Source of the DNA: JAWSUT01 sp033549345
Lineage (GTDB): Bacteria; Bacillota; Dethiobacteria; Dethiobacterales; Dethiobacteraceae
Direction of reading: 5' to 3'
DNA length: 64,000 bases
Assembly (NCBI GenBank): GCA_033549345.1
Contig: JAWSUT010000016.1
Span: forward strand, 1 to 64,000
In this document: positions 24,825 to 33,787 of the stretch, piece after piece
Numbering within the stretch: the first letter of the stretch is position 1
Layout: the number at the start of each line of letters is the position of its first letter
Notes under the pieces: generated by a model
What the model was told of the DNA's origin: nothing
Seen by the model: the letters and a program-made list of their open reading frames with translations, nothing else
The model's database searches: none
Made by a program: the position numbers and the translations under genes

Positions 24825-24854
24825 TGAAAGGCACGCCGCGGCGTGCCTTTCATT
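24823..24854. terminator. Palindromic bidirectional terminator
   Basis: Perfect 32-bp palindrome (16-bp arms, GGCACGCCG core) shared by the convergent HpaB-family gene and typA. Confidence 0.85.
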
Positions 24855-24855
24855 A

Positions 24856-26679
24856 TTATGATCCGGACCGCATGGACTGCGCCTTGTTAAAGCGCTGGCG
24901 TTCGTGTTTGTTTAGCAGTTTTTTGCGCAGGCGGATGTTCTTTGGTGTAACTTCCACCAGTTCGTCATCTGCGATAAACTCAATGGCTTCCTCCAGGCTG
25001 AGGTGACGGGGCTCTTTGAGCCGGAGAGAGTCATCAGAACCGGAAGCACGAATGTTTGTCAGGTGTTTCTTCTTGCAAACGTTAACTTCCAAATCATCTT
25101 CACGGTTGTTTTGACCCACAATCATGCCTTCGTACACTTTTGTACCCGGAGTGATAAAAAGCTGGCCCCGTTCTTCGGCGGCATGGAGGCCGTAAATAGT
25201 TGACTCACCGTCTTCAAAGGCAATAAGCGCTCCCTGAAAGCGGGAAGGGATCTCGCCTTTATAGGGTTCATAACCGGAAAAGGTATGATTCATCACACCG
25301 TTACCGCGGGTTTCTGTGAGAAACTCAGAGCGGAACCCAATCAGGCCACGGGCGGGAATACGAAATTCCAGGCGTGTCTGGCCTGTGCCGGAGGGAATCA
25401 TGTCCAGCATTTCCGCTTTACGGCGGCTCAGTCTTTCCATCACACCGCCCATATATTCTTCAGGCACGTCAAGAATCAGGTGCTCTACCGGTTCACTTGT
25501 TTTTCCGTCAATTTTTTTGAGGATTACTTCCGGTTTGCTGACCTGAAGTTCATAGCCCTCACGCCGCATGTTTTCAATCAGGATAGAAAGATGCAGCTCA
25601 CCGCGCCCGGCCACATAGAAGCAGTCGGCGCTGTCGGTTTCTTCTACCCGCAATGACACATTCAGGTCCAACTCCCGCATCAGCCGCTCACGCAGTTTGC
25701 GTGAAGTGACAAACTGGCCTTCGCGGCCGGCAAAGGGGCTGTTGTTGACAAGAAAGTTCATTGCCAGTGTTGGTTCATCCACCGCAATAACCGGCAGCTG
25801 GTCCAGTTGATCGGGATGACAGATGGTTTCGCCGATATTCACGTTTTCCAGGCCGGAAAGAGCCACAATTTCGCCGGTTTCGACCTTCTGAATCTCTGTT
25901 TTTTTGAGGCCCTCGAAAACATAGACCTTATTAACTTTATTTTTTTCTGTGGTGCCGTCGGCATGCATCACAACCACCTGGTCTCCCACAACAAGGCTGC
26001 CGCGCAGCACACGTCCGATAGCATATTTGCCGACATAGTTGTCGTGCGCCAGATTGGCCACAAGCATCTGAAACGGTGCTTCCGGGTTGCCGGCAGGAGC
26101 GGGAACGTGGCTGACAATCACTTCAAAAAGCGGTTTCAGTGTTTCTGCCAGTTCATCGGGTTCCAGTCCTGCCAGGCCTTCACGGGCGGCAGTATAGATA
26201 ACCGGAAAGTCCAGCTGGTCGTCGTCGGCACCCAGTTCAACAAAAAGGTCAAAAGCCATATCCACAACCTGCAGCGGCCGGGCATCGCTTCTGTCAACTT
26301 TGTTGACGACGACAATGGGACGCAGCCCGATTTCCAACGCTTTGCGCAAAACAAAACGGGTCTGCGGCATGGGCCCTTCAAAGGCGTCAACCACGAGCAG
26401 TACGCCGTCTACCATGGAAAGTGCCCGTTCCACTTCTCCGCCGAAATCGGCATGCCCCGGTGTGTCCACAATATTAATCTTTACACTATCATAAAAAACA
26501 GCGGTGTTTTTGGCCAGAATCGTTATGCCGCGTTCACGTTCCAAATCATTGGAATCCATTACGCGATCCATCACAGCTTCGTTGCTGCGGAAAATACCAC
26601 TCTGTTTTAACATCGCGTCAACCAGTGTGGTTTTGCCGTGGTCGACGTGAGCAATGATTGCGATATTACGAATGTTCAT
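24856..26679 (-). CDS. typA: Ribosome-binding GTPase TypA/BipA
   Basis: A 607-residue translational GTPase. G1 is AHVDHGKTT, G2/G3 are ERGITI and DTPGHADFGGEVE, and G4 is NKVDR. The C-terminal half has the EF-G-like domains and the BipA-specific tail with GRGELHLSIL and the basic end RLRKKLLNKHERQR. It helps 50S subunit assembly and stress or cold growth. Two tandem ATGs (26682, 26679) follow AGGAGG. The second gives the better 7-nt spacing. Confidence 0.96.
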   Translation of the reverse strand: MNIRNIAIIAHVDHGKTTLVDAMLKQSGIFRSNEAVMDRVMDSNDLERERGITILAKNTAVFYDSVKINIVDTPGHADFGGEVERALSMVDGVLLVVDAFEGPMPQTRFVLRKALEIGLRPIVVVNKVDRSDARPLQVVDMAFDLFVELGADDDQLDFPVIYTAAREGLAGLEPDELAETLKPLFEVIVSHVPAPAGNPEAPFQMLVANLAHDNYVGKYAIGRVLRGSLVVGDQVVVMHADGTTEKNKVNKVYVFEGLKKTEIQKVETGEIVALSGLENVNIGETICHPDQLDQLPVIAVDEPTLAMNFLVNNSPFAGREGQFVTSRKLRERLMRELDLNVSLRVEETDSADCFYVAGRGELHLSILIENMRREGYELQVSKPEVILKKIDGKTSEPVEHLILDVPEEYMGGVMERLSRRKAEMLDMIPSGTGQTRLEFRIPARGLIGFRSEFLTETRGNGVMNHTFSGYEPYKGEIPSRFQGALIAFEDGESTIYGLHAAEERGQLFITPGTKVYEGMIVGQNNREDDLEVNVCKKKHLTNIRASGSDDSLRLKEPRHLSLEEAIEFIADDELVEVTPKNIRLRKKLLNKHERQRFNKAQSMRSGS

Positions 26680-26969
26680 CATTCATCCTCCTAAAAATGC
26701 ACATCTTTATTAGTATACCAGCTGAAAGTGGAGGAAACAAGAGAAATTATGAAGTCTAACAAGAGTAATTCGCAATAAAATACAAACATGAGCAACAATA
26801 CTCGCAATAAGTCGCAATTAATATTACCATAAGGATTTTTTGCCTGTCTTTTGATAAGCTCAGATAAGCTAGGATGTCCTGCCCCAAAAATCAGGTTGTG
26901 GCAGGGAAAGTGTTGTGTTTTGGGGAAATATAGGGAAGTACACAGACGAACGACGGAGGGTTCCCACCC
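26680..26969. other. Intergenic region between typA and the ABC-F gene
   Basis: A/T-rich spacer holding the divergent start regions. No gene fits. Near 26875-26911 CCTGCC and GGCAGG can pair ahead of the ABC-F start, which might be a leader hairpin, but no terminator-like T-run follows. Nothing else is recognised. Confidence 0.4.
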
Positions 26970-28886
26970 ATGACCATGCTTTCAGCCAGCCAACTCTCAA
27001 AATCATATCTGCCCAATGTGGTACTCGATGCGGTTTCCTTACAGATTCATGCCGGAGAACGGATTGGCCTTGTAGGGCCAAACGGTGCCGGAAAAACAAC
27101 GCTTTTAAAAATCCTTGCCGGTCTTGACTCTGCCGATTCCGGGACAGTAACCCTGGCCAGGGGTACGGCCCTTGGGTACCTGGAACAGGGGACGGCCGCT
27201 GTTTACTCAGGTACAATGGAAGAAGAACTGCGCAGAGCTTTTGGTTCCCTGGATGAGATGGCGGCAAAGCTGCGGCGCCTGGAAAAGGAAATGGCTGAGG
27301 CTTCTGCAGAACCCGACCGACTGCAGGCCGCTCTGGAGCAGTATGGTGAACTGGAACACAGATTTGAGGAAGCCGGTGGATATACTGTGGAAGCGCGCTT
27401 GCGCGCAGTAACGGCCGGGCTTGGCTTCACTCCCGATGACCTGAAAAAGCCCCTGTCCTCATTTTCCGGCGGTGAGAGAACCCGGCTGCGACTGGCGAGG
27501 CTGCTTTTGGAAGAGCCTGATCTTTTACTGCTTGACGAGCCCACAAACCATCTGGATGTATCAGCGGTTGAGTGGCTTGAAAGTTATTTAAATGACTGGC
27601 GCGGCAGTGTCTTGATCGTATCCCATGACCGGTATTTTCTGGACCGTGTGATCAACCGGGTTCTGGCGCTTGACAACGCCCGAATAAAAAGTTACCCGGG
27701 GAATTACTCCGCTTTTGTGGCACAGCGTGAATTGAATGCGGTATCTGAGGAAAGCGCCTACCGCAAGCAGCAGGACTATATTACCAAAGAAGCTGCACTC
27801 ATCAGGACAAGCGGTACGGGGGAACGGGAAAAACGACAGGCCAAAAGCCGGCAAAAAAAGCTGGACAAACTTTATATTCTGGAAAAACCGCAATCTGAAA
27901 AAACAATCACACTGGATTTTGGATTTTCCGGCCGCAGTGGTGATATTGCCGTTCGTCTCAGTAATGTGGGCAAAAGCTTTAACAAAAAGACTGTCTTCTC
28001 TGCAGTAGATGCCGAAATCCGCTGGGGAGACCGTGTGGCTCTGGTGGGACCAAACGGTTCCGGAAAAACAACGCTGTTAAAGCTTATTGCCGGTGAACTG
28101 GAGCCGGATCAGGGAGAAATATGGCTGGGTCCCAGTGTCAGGCTGGTTTATTTTGACCAGCACCAGCAGGCACTCGACCGGGACAAGAATCCTCTGGAAG
28201 AGATTATGGATGCCGGGGAGATGACCCTGACGGAGGCCAGGACGTATCTGGGGCGGTTCTTGTTTTCCGGTGAAGACGTCTTCAAACGAAACAGTACATT
28301 AAGCGGTGGAGAAATGAGCCGGCTGGCTCTGGCAAAACTTGGCCTGGATGCCGGGAACTTTCTGGTTCTGGATGAGCCCACCAACCACCTGGATATCCGC
28401 AGTGTTGAAGAACTGGAAGATGCACTGGAACAGTTTCCCGGAACCCTGCTGGTGGTATCCCATGACCGGTATTTCCTTAGCCGTACCACCGGCAAGGTGC
28501 TTGATGTAAGAGACGGTTCCGTCAGGTTTTACAAAATGCCGTATGACGAATATGTCCGTGAACGCGAGCAGCAGGCTGAAATACGCAGATCCGGGCAGGA
28601 CTGGGAAAAACAGCAAAAGCAGGTCGAGGAAAAGCGCAGGCGTGAAGAAGAACTAGCCAGACGCAGACAACGGCGCAGGATAGAGCAGCAGGTACACGAA
28701 CTCGAAGAAGAGATCAGTACACTGGAACAGCGACTGGCCGACGTTGAACATGAGCTCTCACAACCCGCTGTATTTGATGACTACCGCCTTGCCAGGGAAA
28801 AGGCTGCTGAAATGGACAGTCTGAAGGCAAAACTGGAAGAGTTGTATGCAATATGGGACAGGACCTTACAAGACTTGGAGGACTGA
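26970..28886 (+). CDS. ABC-F family ATPase (Uup/YdiF-like)
   Basis: A 638-residue soluble protein with two ABC ATPase cassettes and no membrane domain. It has Walker A GPNGAGKTT (about 32) and GPNGSGKTT (about 355), and signature motifs SSFSGGERTR and LSGGEMSRLA. Both Walker B sites are DEPTNHLD. The linker holds the ABC-F arm/P-site segment. The last about 70 residues form a charged coiled coil like the Uup/YdiF C-terminal domain. These proteins act on the ribosome, and some confer antibiotic resistance. The coiled-coil tail argues for a housekeeping type. The stop is 4 bp from the next start. Confidence 0.9.
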   Translation: MTMLSASQLSKSYLPNVVLDAVSLQIHAGERIGLVGPNGAGKTTLLKILAGLDSADSGTVTLARGTALGYLEQGTAAVYSGTMEEELRRAFGSLDEMAAKLRRLEKEMAEASAEPDRLQAALEQYGELEHRFEEAGGYTVEARLRAVTAGLGFTPDDLKKPLSSFSGGERTRLRLARLLLEEPDLLLLDEPTNHLDVSAVEWLESYLNDWRGSVLIVSHDRYFLDRVINRVLALDNARIKSYPGNYSAFVAQRELNAVSEESAYRKQQDYITKEAALIRTSGTGEREKRQAKSRQKKLDKLYILEKPQSEKTITLDFGFSGRSGDIAVRLSNVGKSFNKKTVFSAVDAEIRWGDRVALVGPNGSGKTTLLKLIAGELEPDQGEIWLGPSVRLVYFDQHQQALDRDKNPLEEIMDAGEMTLTEARTYLGRFLFSGEDVFKRNSTLSGGEMSRLALAKLGLDAGNFLVLDEPTNHLDIRSVEELEDALEQFPGTLLVVSHDRYFLSRTTGKVLDVRDGSVRFYKMPYDEYVREREQQAEIRRSGQDWEKQQKQVEEKRRREEELARRRQRRRIEQQVHELEEEISTLEQRLADVEHELSQPAVFDDYRLAREKAAEMDSLKAKLEELYAIWDRTLQDLED

Positions 28887-28890
28887 AACG

Positions 28891-29583
28891 ATGCTGTCAT
28901 TTTGGCAGGGGGTATTCGATATTATTATAACCCGCCGGGAACTTTTACTTTCTGCTTTCTGGGAGCATGTCTGGCTTTCCGGCGTCGCCCTTGTCCTAAT
29001 CTGTGCCGCAGGAATTCCGGCCGGGATACTGATTACCCGCATGCGCAGGCTGGCACCGGTAATTATTGGTTTTGCCGGATTCCTGTACACGATTCCGTCA
29101 ATTGCACTTTTCGGTTTTATGATTCCCCTGGTGGGGATCGGTGTCAACAATGCGTTAATTGCACTGTTTATCTACGGGCTGATGCCGCTGATTCGCAACA
29201 CCTATGTGGGGATTAGAGAAGTTGATGCATCTGTTGTGGAGGCGGCCAGAGGGATGGGTGCCACAGACTGGCAAATTTTGCGTGATGTGGAGATTCCGCT
29301 GGCTTTGCCACTCATCGTGGCCGGTTTCAGAACAGTTACAGTGATGACCATTGCTGTTGCCACCATTGCGGCGTTTATCGGAGCCGGCGGACTGGGTGCA
29401 GTCATCTGGCGCGGCATTAATACCTATAATCCGGAACTGGTGATGGCGGGCAGCATCCCGGTAGCGATGATGGCTGTTTCAGCAGACGGGGTTCTTGGGA
29501 TGCTGGAGAAGGTTTTACTGCGTCGCAGCCGGGGGGACGTTCCCTCCAGCCGTCTGCATCCGAAGGCTGAACAATCATGGTAA
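28891..29583 (+). CDS. OpuC-type osmoprotectant ABC permease
   Basis: A 230-residue membrane protein with about six helices and the BPD inner-membrane signature EAARGMGATDWQILRDVEIP (EAA loop). It resembles OpuCB/OpuCD and ProW permeases for glycine betaine, carnitine or choline. ATG 28891 follows TTGGAGG and lies 4 bp after the ABC-F stop. It is the first gene of a permease-binding protein-ATPase set. Only one permease gene is present where Bacillus opuC has two, so a homodimeric channel is expected. Confidence 0.88.
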   Translation: MLSFWQGVFDIIITRRELLLSAFWEHVWLSGVALVLICAAGIPAGILITRMRRLAPVIIGFAGFLYTIPSIALFGFMIPLVGIGVNNALIALFIYGLMPLIRNTYVGIREVDASVVEAARGMGATDWQILRDVEIPLALPLIVAGFRTVTVMTIAVATIAAFIGAGGLGAVIWRGINTYNPELVMAGSIPVAMMAVSADGVLGMLEKVLLRRSRGDVPSSRLHPKAEQSW

Positions 29584-29629
29584 ATGCGCGGACGATAACA
29601 AAGACGCAGACGAGGGGAGAGATTACTTA

Positions 29630-30547
29630 ATGAAAATGAGAAACGTAATTTTAGTTACCCTGGCAGCAGTGCTTTTAGTGGTTGCGGCACTGGCCGGCTG
29701 CAGCACGCAGGATACGGGTGAGACCGGCACGACCGGTGTAGTCACTGTGGCCAGCAAGCCACACGCGGAGCAGTTTATTCTTGGAGAAATCATGGCAATA
29801 ATGCTGGAGGAAAAAACCGCTTTGGAGATCAGGCGCAACTTCGGCATCGCCGGCGGAACCAGCAATCTTCATCCGGCTATGGAGAACGGGGAGATCGATA
29901 TGTACCCCGAATACACAGGAACAGGCTGGATGTTTGTTCTCAAGGAAGATGTGATTAACGACCCTGACCTGATTTACCAGTCCGTTAAGCAAAAATACCA
30001 GGAACAATATAATATTACCTGGCTTGAACAGTTTGGATTTAACAATACGTATACATTAGCTTTGCCCAGTACGTTGGCAGAGGAGTATAAACTGAAAACA
30101 TTTACGGACTTGGGTGAGGTTTCTGAGAATTTTGTGTTCGGAGCGGAATTTGATTTCTACGAGCGGGATGACGGTTTCAACGCACTGGCCGAGACCTATA
30201 ATCTTAACTTCAAAGAAACGAAGGATATGGACATCGGTCTGAAATATCAGGCGATTGATGCCGGTGAGGTGGATGTGATTAATGCTTTTTCCACTGACGG
30301 TGCCATCAAACGTTTTAATTTAACTGTTCTCGAAGACGACAAACAGTTTTTCCCGCCATACTATTGCGCGCCAATCGTGCGTACCGAAACACTGGAGGCA
30401 CACCCTGAAATCGCCGATGTTTTAAATGAGCTGGCCGGGATTATTACAGATGATGTGATGACTGAATTAAATTATGAGGTAGATGTTCAGAACCGTGAGG
30501 CCGCAGATGTGGCACACGAGTTTCTGGAGTCTGCCGGCCTCCTGTAG
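29630..30547 (+). CDS. Osmoprotectant-binding lipoprotein (OpuCC-like)
   Basis: A 305-residue lipoprotein with a signal peptide and lipobox (ALAGC, Cys24) and the OpuAC/OpuCC-type substrate-binding fold (VTVASKPHAEQFILGEIMA, DMYPEYTGTGW). These proteins capture quaternary ammonium compounds outside the membrane. The upstream frame extends to 29495 through the permease tail, but ATG 29630 with AGGGGAG is the natural start and gives a proper signal peptide. Confidence 0.9.
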   Translation: MKMRNVILVTLAAVLLVVAALAGCSTQDTGETGTTGVVTVASKPHAEQFILGEIMAIMLEEKTALEIRRNFGIAGGTSNLHPAMENGEIDMYPEYTGTGWMFVLKEDVINDPDLIYQSVKQKYQEQYNITWLEQFGFNNTYTLALPSTLAEEYKLKTFTDLGEVSENFVFGAEFDFYERDDGFNALAETYNLNFKETKDMDIGLKYQAIDAGEVDVINAFSTDGAIKRFNLTVLEDDKQFFPPYYCAPIVRTETLEAHPEIADVLNELAGIITDDVMTELNYEVDVQNREAADVAHEFLESAGLL

Positions 30548-30561
30548 GCAGGAGAGAAGTC

Positions 30562-31548
30562 ATGCTTTCGTTTGAGAATGTCAGTAAAACCTATTCGCCG
30601 GATATTACCGCTGTGGATGGAATCACACTGGAAGTGAAGCAGGGCGAAGTGATGGCGCTCATAGGGCCCTCGGGCTGCGGCAAAACCACCCTGCTGAAGA
30701 TGATTAACCGTATTATCGAGCCCACATCCGGAAAAATTTTCTACGAAGGCCGGGAAACATCGCGCTGGAATCCGACGGAACTGCGCCGGCAAATCGGCTA
30801 TGTGATCCAACAGGTGGGTCTGTTTCCCCATTTCACCGTTGCACAGAACATCGGTTATGTGCTGCAAATTACCGGTGCCCGAAAGCGCGGCCGGCGTGAG
30901 CAGGCTGCCGGGCTTCTTGAACTGGTAGGTATGGGCCCAAGTTTTCTGGACCGCTATCCAAGGGAGCTCTCAGGCGGGCAGGCACAGCGGGTTGGTTTTG
31001 CCCGTGCACTTGCCGGCAATCCCAAGATGATTCTGATGGACGAACCCTTTGGTGCTCTGGACCAGGTAACACGGCTGCAGCTGCAGGATGAACTGCAGGC
31101 GCTGCAGAAGAAGCTGGGAAAGACCATTATTTTTGTCACCCACGATATTCAGGAAGCTATGAAAGTCGGCGACCGGGTTGCCCTGATGCGCAGCGGCAAA
31201 CTAATTCAGGTAGGCACCCCCCTGGAGTACTTCAACTGTCCCAGAAATGAGTTTGTTGCTGATTTTGTGGGAATGAACGATTTTATTCACTTTCTGCAGC
31301 AGTTTCAGGTGCGGGATGTAATGGTTTCTGCAAACAAATACGATTCCAGCCGGTTTGGTGCTGAGGTTCTTACCCCGGATACGCCGCTTGCAGAAGCGCT
31401 GAGAACAATGCTTTTTGCCGGAAAAAACATTCTCCCTGTTGTTGACGATAACGGAAAGATAACGGGCCAAGTTACGTTTGCGGAAATCCATGACGCATTG
31501 TCCGCGTCGTTTCACAACGGGTGTAGCGGGGATGCAGCAACATCATAA
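30562..31548 (+). CDS. Osmoprotectant ABC ATP-binding protein with CBS domain (OpuCA-like)
   Basis: A 328-residue ATPase with Walker A GPSGCGKTT, signature LSGGQAQRVGFARAL, Walker B ILMDEPFGALD and switch His in VTHD. The tail (about 250-320) contains one recognisable CBS motif (AGKNILPVVDDNGKITGQV), as in OpuCA, where CBS domains sense ionic strength. The pair is shorter than in Bacillus OpuCA (about 380), so the sensor may be reduced. It completes the importer and lies 14 bp after the binding protein. Confidence 0.9.
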   Translation: MLSFENVSKTYSPDITAVDGITLEVKQGEVMALIGPSGCGKTTLLKMINRIIEPTSGKIFYEGRETSRWNPTELRRQIGYVIQQVGLFPHFTVAQNIGYVLQITGARKRGRREQAAGLLELVGMGPSFLDRYPRELSGGQAQRVGFARALAGNPKMILMDEPFGALDQVTRLQLQDELQALQKKLGKTIIFVTHDIQEAMKVGDRVALMRSGKLIQVGTPLEYFNCPRNEFVADFVGMNDFIHFLQQFQVRDVMVSANKYDSSRFGAEVLTPDTPLAEALRTMLFAGKNILPVVDDNGKITGQVTFAEIHDALSASFHNGCSGDAATS

Positions 31549-31577
31549 AAAAATCCGGGAGCTACTCCCGGATTTTT
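31549..31577. terminator. Bidirectional terminator
   Basis: AAAAATCCGGGAG-CTA-CTCCCGGATTTTT between the convergent opu operon and the octahaem cytochrome gene. It overlaps the 3' end of the latter. Confidence 0.9.
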
Positions 31578-32998
31578 CTGTATTTAATGAAATAAGCAAG
31601 TATACCTGCCACCACAGACAGTCCGAGTAAAACAGGTACCCAGGGGAAACTTCGTGCGGGTGGAACTTCTTCTGCAGGGGGACTGGGTTTGGCTCCGATG
31701 GCCTCAGCGGATTGTTCACGCGCATCTGTTGCAAAAGACACTGCCTGCTCCAGCGAGCTTCGCGCTTCCGTGGGATTATGAAATCCCGCACTGTTTTCTG
31801 CCGCGATCCACTCCCAGTAAAGGTGGGCCATAAAATAATTCTGGCGTGCCAAACTGAGGCTGTCTTCGTCTACATTAGGTGTCTCTGCCGCTGTAGCCAG
31901 ATTATCCAATGTGACATCCATGACCGACATTGCATCCTGCATTCGGCTATAGATATCCTGCTGAATGTTTTTTACATTTTCCCGTAGTTCTTCCGGCGGC
32001 TGTGAATGGCAGTTCAGGCATCCTTCTTCAATATGATTTAAGGGGCTTGTCAACCAGTGCTGCGTGTACGTCTCACCGTTTTCTGCGGTACGCTTGGGCA
32101 TATGGCAGTCGGCACAGGATACACCGAGTTTGTGATGCAGACTGTCCCAGTATAATTCTGTTTCCGGATGCTGCACTTTGTAGAGCATTATTCCGGCTTC
32201 GGGATGTTCCCAGCCACCGGTTCCGGTTTCCCGCCAGATTTCGGTGCTGTTTATGTAGTCGGGCATTTGTGCGACTTTGACAAACGGAAACTCAATACCC
32301 CGGGCAGCCGGATTGAAATTGTAGTTGACATGGCACTGACTGCAAACACGGGATCCCATCGGGTCATCCCTGCCGGGATGTTCCTGAGGCATTCGCTCAA
32401 TGGCTTCATTGAGCGCCGGCTGCACCACCCGTAATTCCGGTACATGTGGATTATGGCACTGGACACAGGTAATCGGGTTAGCAATAACGTTATTATCCAG
32501 GAGTTCGCCGGCATTGCTCTCGTAGTTGATTGTATCATTCCACTGCCAATAGACATCGCTGCTTTTACAGTACATACAGAGTGCGGAGCGCGGCCGGCTT
32601 GTCTGGACAAAATCTGTAAGCATATTTATATGTGATCTGGGTTCGCGATAGTCTTCGGCAAAAGGATGCCCGGCAAGCAGACGTCTCAGAAGAGGAAATT
32701 CTTCCTGCTTTTGCCTGGTTTGGTCGGTTCCTTCCCCTTCCATATAGCTTTCAAACTGTAACTGGTGGCATTCTCCACAGTTATCTGCTTGCACCTCTAC
32801 GCCTGGTGCTGCCTGCGGATTGGCGGTATGCTCTTCGCCGTTTTGATGACAGCGGATACAGTCGATACCGGCATGCGGCCCTGCCAGATACTGACTGACC
32901 ATGTCACTGTGACATGCAGTACAGTTTTCGGACTGAGCATGGACCGAAGCAGTCATAAGCAATAGTAAAAATGCTGTGAGTATAACCTTTCTTGTCAT
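31562..32998 (-). CDS. Octahaem nitrite-reductase-like cytochrome c with C-terminal anchor
   Basis: A 478-residue secreted cytochrome (signal peptide ending SVHA at 18-21). Eight haem sites are visible. CxxCH motifs start at C26, C47 and C74, an N-terminal three-haem module. The lysine-ligated CMYCK follows at 141-145. Four more CxxCH motifs start at C178, C219, C295 and C327. This order matches the octahaem nitrite reductases (ONR/TvNiR), an NrfA core with a three-haem extension. NrfA-like catalytic residues are recognisable: Arg near 135-137, Tyr226 after CHVN, and His277 in KVQHPE. The calcium-ligand Glu before the Tyr is Asn here. A C-terminal helix (about 447-470, basic after) would anchor it. 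ATG 32998 follows GGGAGG. Confidence 0.85.
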   Translation of the reverse strand: MTRKVILTAFLLLLMTASVHAQSENCTACHSDMVSQYLAGPHAGIDCIRCHQNGEEHTANPQAAPGVEVQADNCGECHQLQFESYMEGEGTDQTRQKQEEFPLLRRLLAGHPFAEDYREPRSHINMLTDFVQTSRPRSALCMYCKSSDVYWQWNDTINYESNAGELLDNNVIANPITCVQCHNPHVPELRVVQPALNEAIERMPQEHPGRDDPMGSRVCSQCHVNYNFNPAARGIEFPFVKVAQMPDYINSTEIWRETGTGGWEHPEAGIMLYKVQHPETELYWDSLHHKLGVSCADCHMPKRTAENGETYTQHWLTSPLNHIEEGCLNCHSQPPEELRENVKNIQQDIYSRMQDAMSVMDVTLDNLATAAETPNVDEDSLSLARQNYFMAHLYWEWIAAENSAGFHNPTEARSSLEQAVSFATDAREQSAEAIGAKPSPPAEEVPPARSFPWVPVLLGLSVVAGILAYFIKYRKIRE

Positions 32999-33142
32999 AA
33001 AAACAACCTCCCGATACGCGATACTGATATTTTGAGTCCGCACCGTGGAAGGTATACATGTTGTGGCAGAGAACTTTGTTCGTATTCGGTAGACGCAAGA
33101 GATGTATTTGTTATACAATAGAGGAGCGAGAGGAGGATGTGT

Positions 33143-33709
33143 ATGAGTAAAGTTTTACTAATTTCCGGCAGCCCCAAAAAAGAAGGGAATACGGTAAAAA
33201 CGTTAGAAAAGTGTGCGGAAAAAATCCGTGCTTTGGGTCTGGAGCCCGAGCTGATTTCTCTGGCGGGCCGTAAAATTGAAGCCTGTATTGCCTGCAGTAA
33301 ATGTGTTGGTAAAGGAGTCTGCGTCCTGGATGACGGTGTAAATGAAATCGCAGATAAGGTAAGGGAAGCTAAAGGCTTCATTATCGGTTCACCTGTTTAT
33401 TTCGGCACCGCCCGGGGCGACCTGATGAATCTTCTACAGAGAGTTGGTATGCTCTCTTATAACAATGACAAGTTTCTGTCCTGGAAGGTGGGAGGCCCCA
33501 TCGCCATTAACCGGCGAGGTGGTGCTACGGCAACAATTCAGGAAATGCTGATGTTTTTCTTTATTAATGAAATGATTGTGCCAGGCTCTACGTATTGGAA
33601 CATTCTGTTTGGTAAAAAGCCTGGTGAAGCGATGCAGGACGAAGAAGGGGTACGGACAGCGGAACGCTTCGCCGAAAATGTGGCAAAAGTAATTTTAAAA
33701 ATTCAATAA
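33143..33709 (+). CDS. Flavodoxin-fold NADPH-dependent FMN reductase with Cys cluster
   Basis: A 188-residue protein with the FMN phosphate loop SGSPKKEGNT (about 7-16) and a CIACSKCVGKGVCVLDD segment (about 48-64) typical of iron-sulfur flavoproteins and related clostridial FMN reductases. Three closely spaced Cys could bind a cluster or be redox-active. The PVYFGTARGDLMNLLQR motif lines the flavin. ATG 33143 is used because AGGAGG (33131-33136) abuts the ATG at 33137. It is divergent from the octahaem cytochrome, so a link to electron transfer is possible but unproven. Confidence 0.82.
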   Translation: MSKVLLISGSPKKEGNTVKTLEKCAEKIRALGLEPELISLAGRKIEACIACSKCVGKGVCVLDDGVNEIADKVREAKGFIIGSPVYFGTARGDLMNLLQRVGMLSYNNDKFLSWKVGGPIAINRRGGATATIQEMLMFFFINEMIVPGSTYWNILFGKKPGEAMQDEEGVRTAERFAENVAKVILKIQ

Positions 33710-33713
33710 ACTA

Positions 33714-33783
33714 CATAAGCCCGGCGCACATACGTGCAGTCGGGCTTATGTATGTGTGACAGGGGACCCGTCCCCGTGTCACA
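33714..33783. terminator. Two adjacent hairpins at a convergent 3' junction
   Basis: CATAAGCCCG/CGGGCTTATG (33714-33750) is followed by a near-perfect palindrome (33755-33783) with arms TGTGACA/TGTCACA and an inner GGGGA/TCCCC. The second palindrome resembles a dispersed repeat found between genes in clostridia and relatives (recalled, not checked). Both lie between the convergent genes at 33709 and 33788 and probably stop transcription. Confidence 0.65.
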
Positions 33784-33787
33784 TTCT

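Noticed and set aside
25807..26610. Long plus-strand frame opposite typA
   Set aside because: Shadow of the highly conserved typA gene; no domain and no ribosome site.
26747..26762. ATGAAGTCTAACAA shared with 61728-61741 as a repeat or attachment site
   Set aside because: Only 14 identical bases in A/T-rich spacers, with no flanking similarity; chance or a common short motif cannot be excluded.
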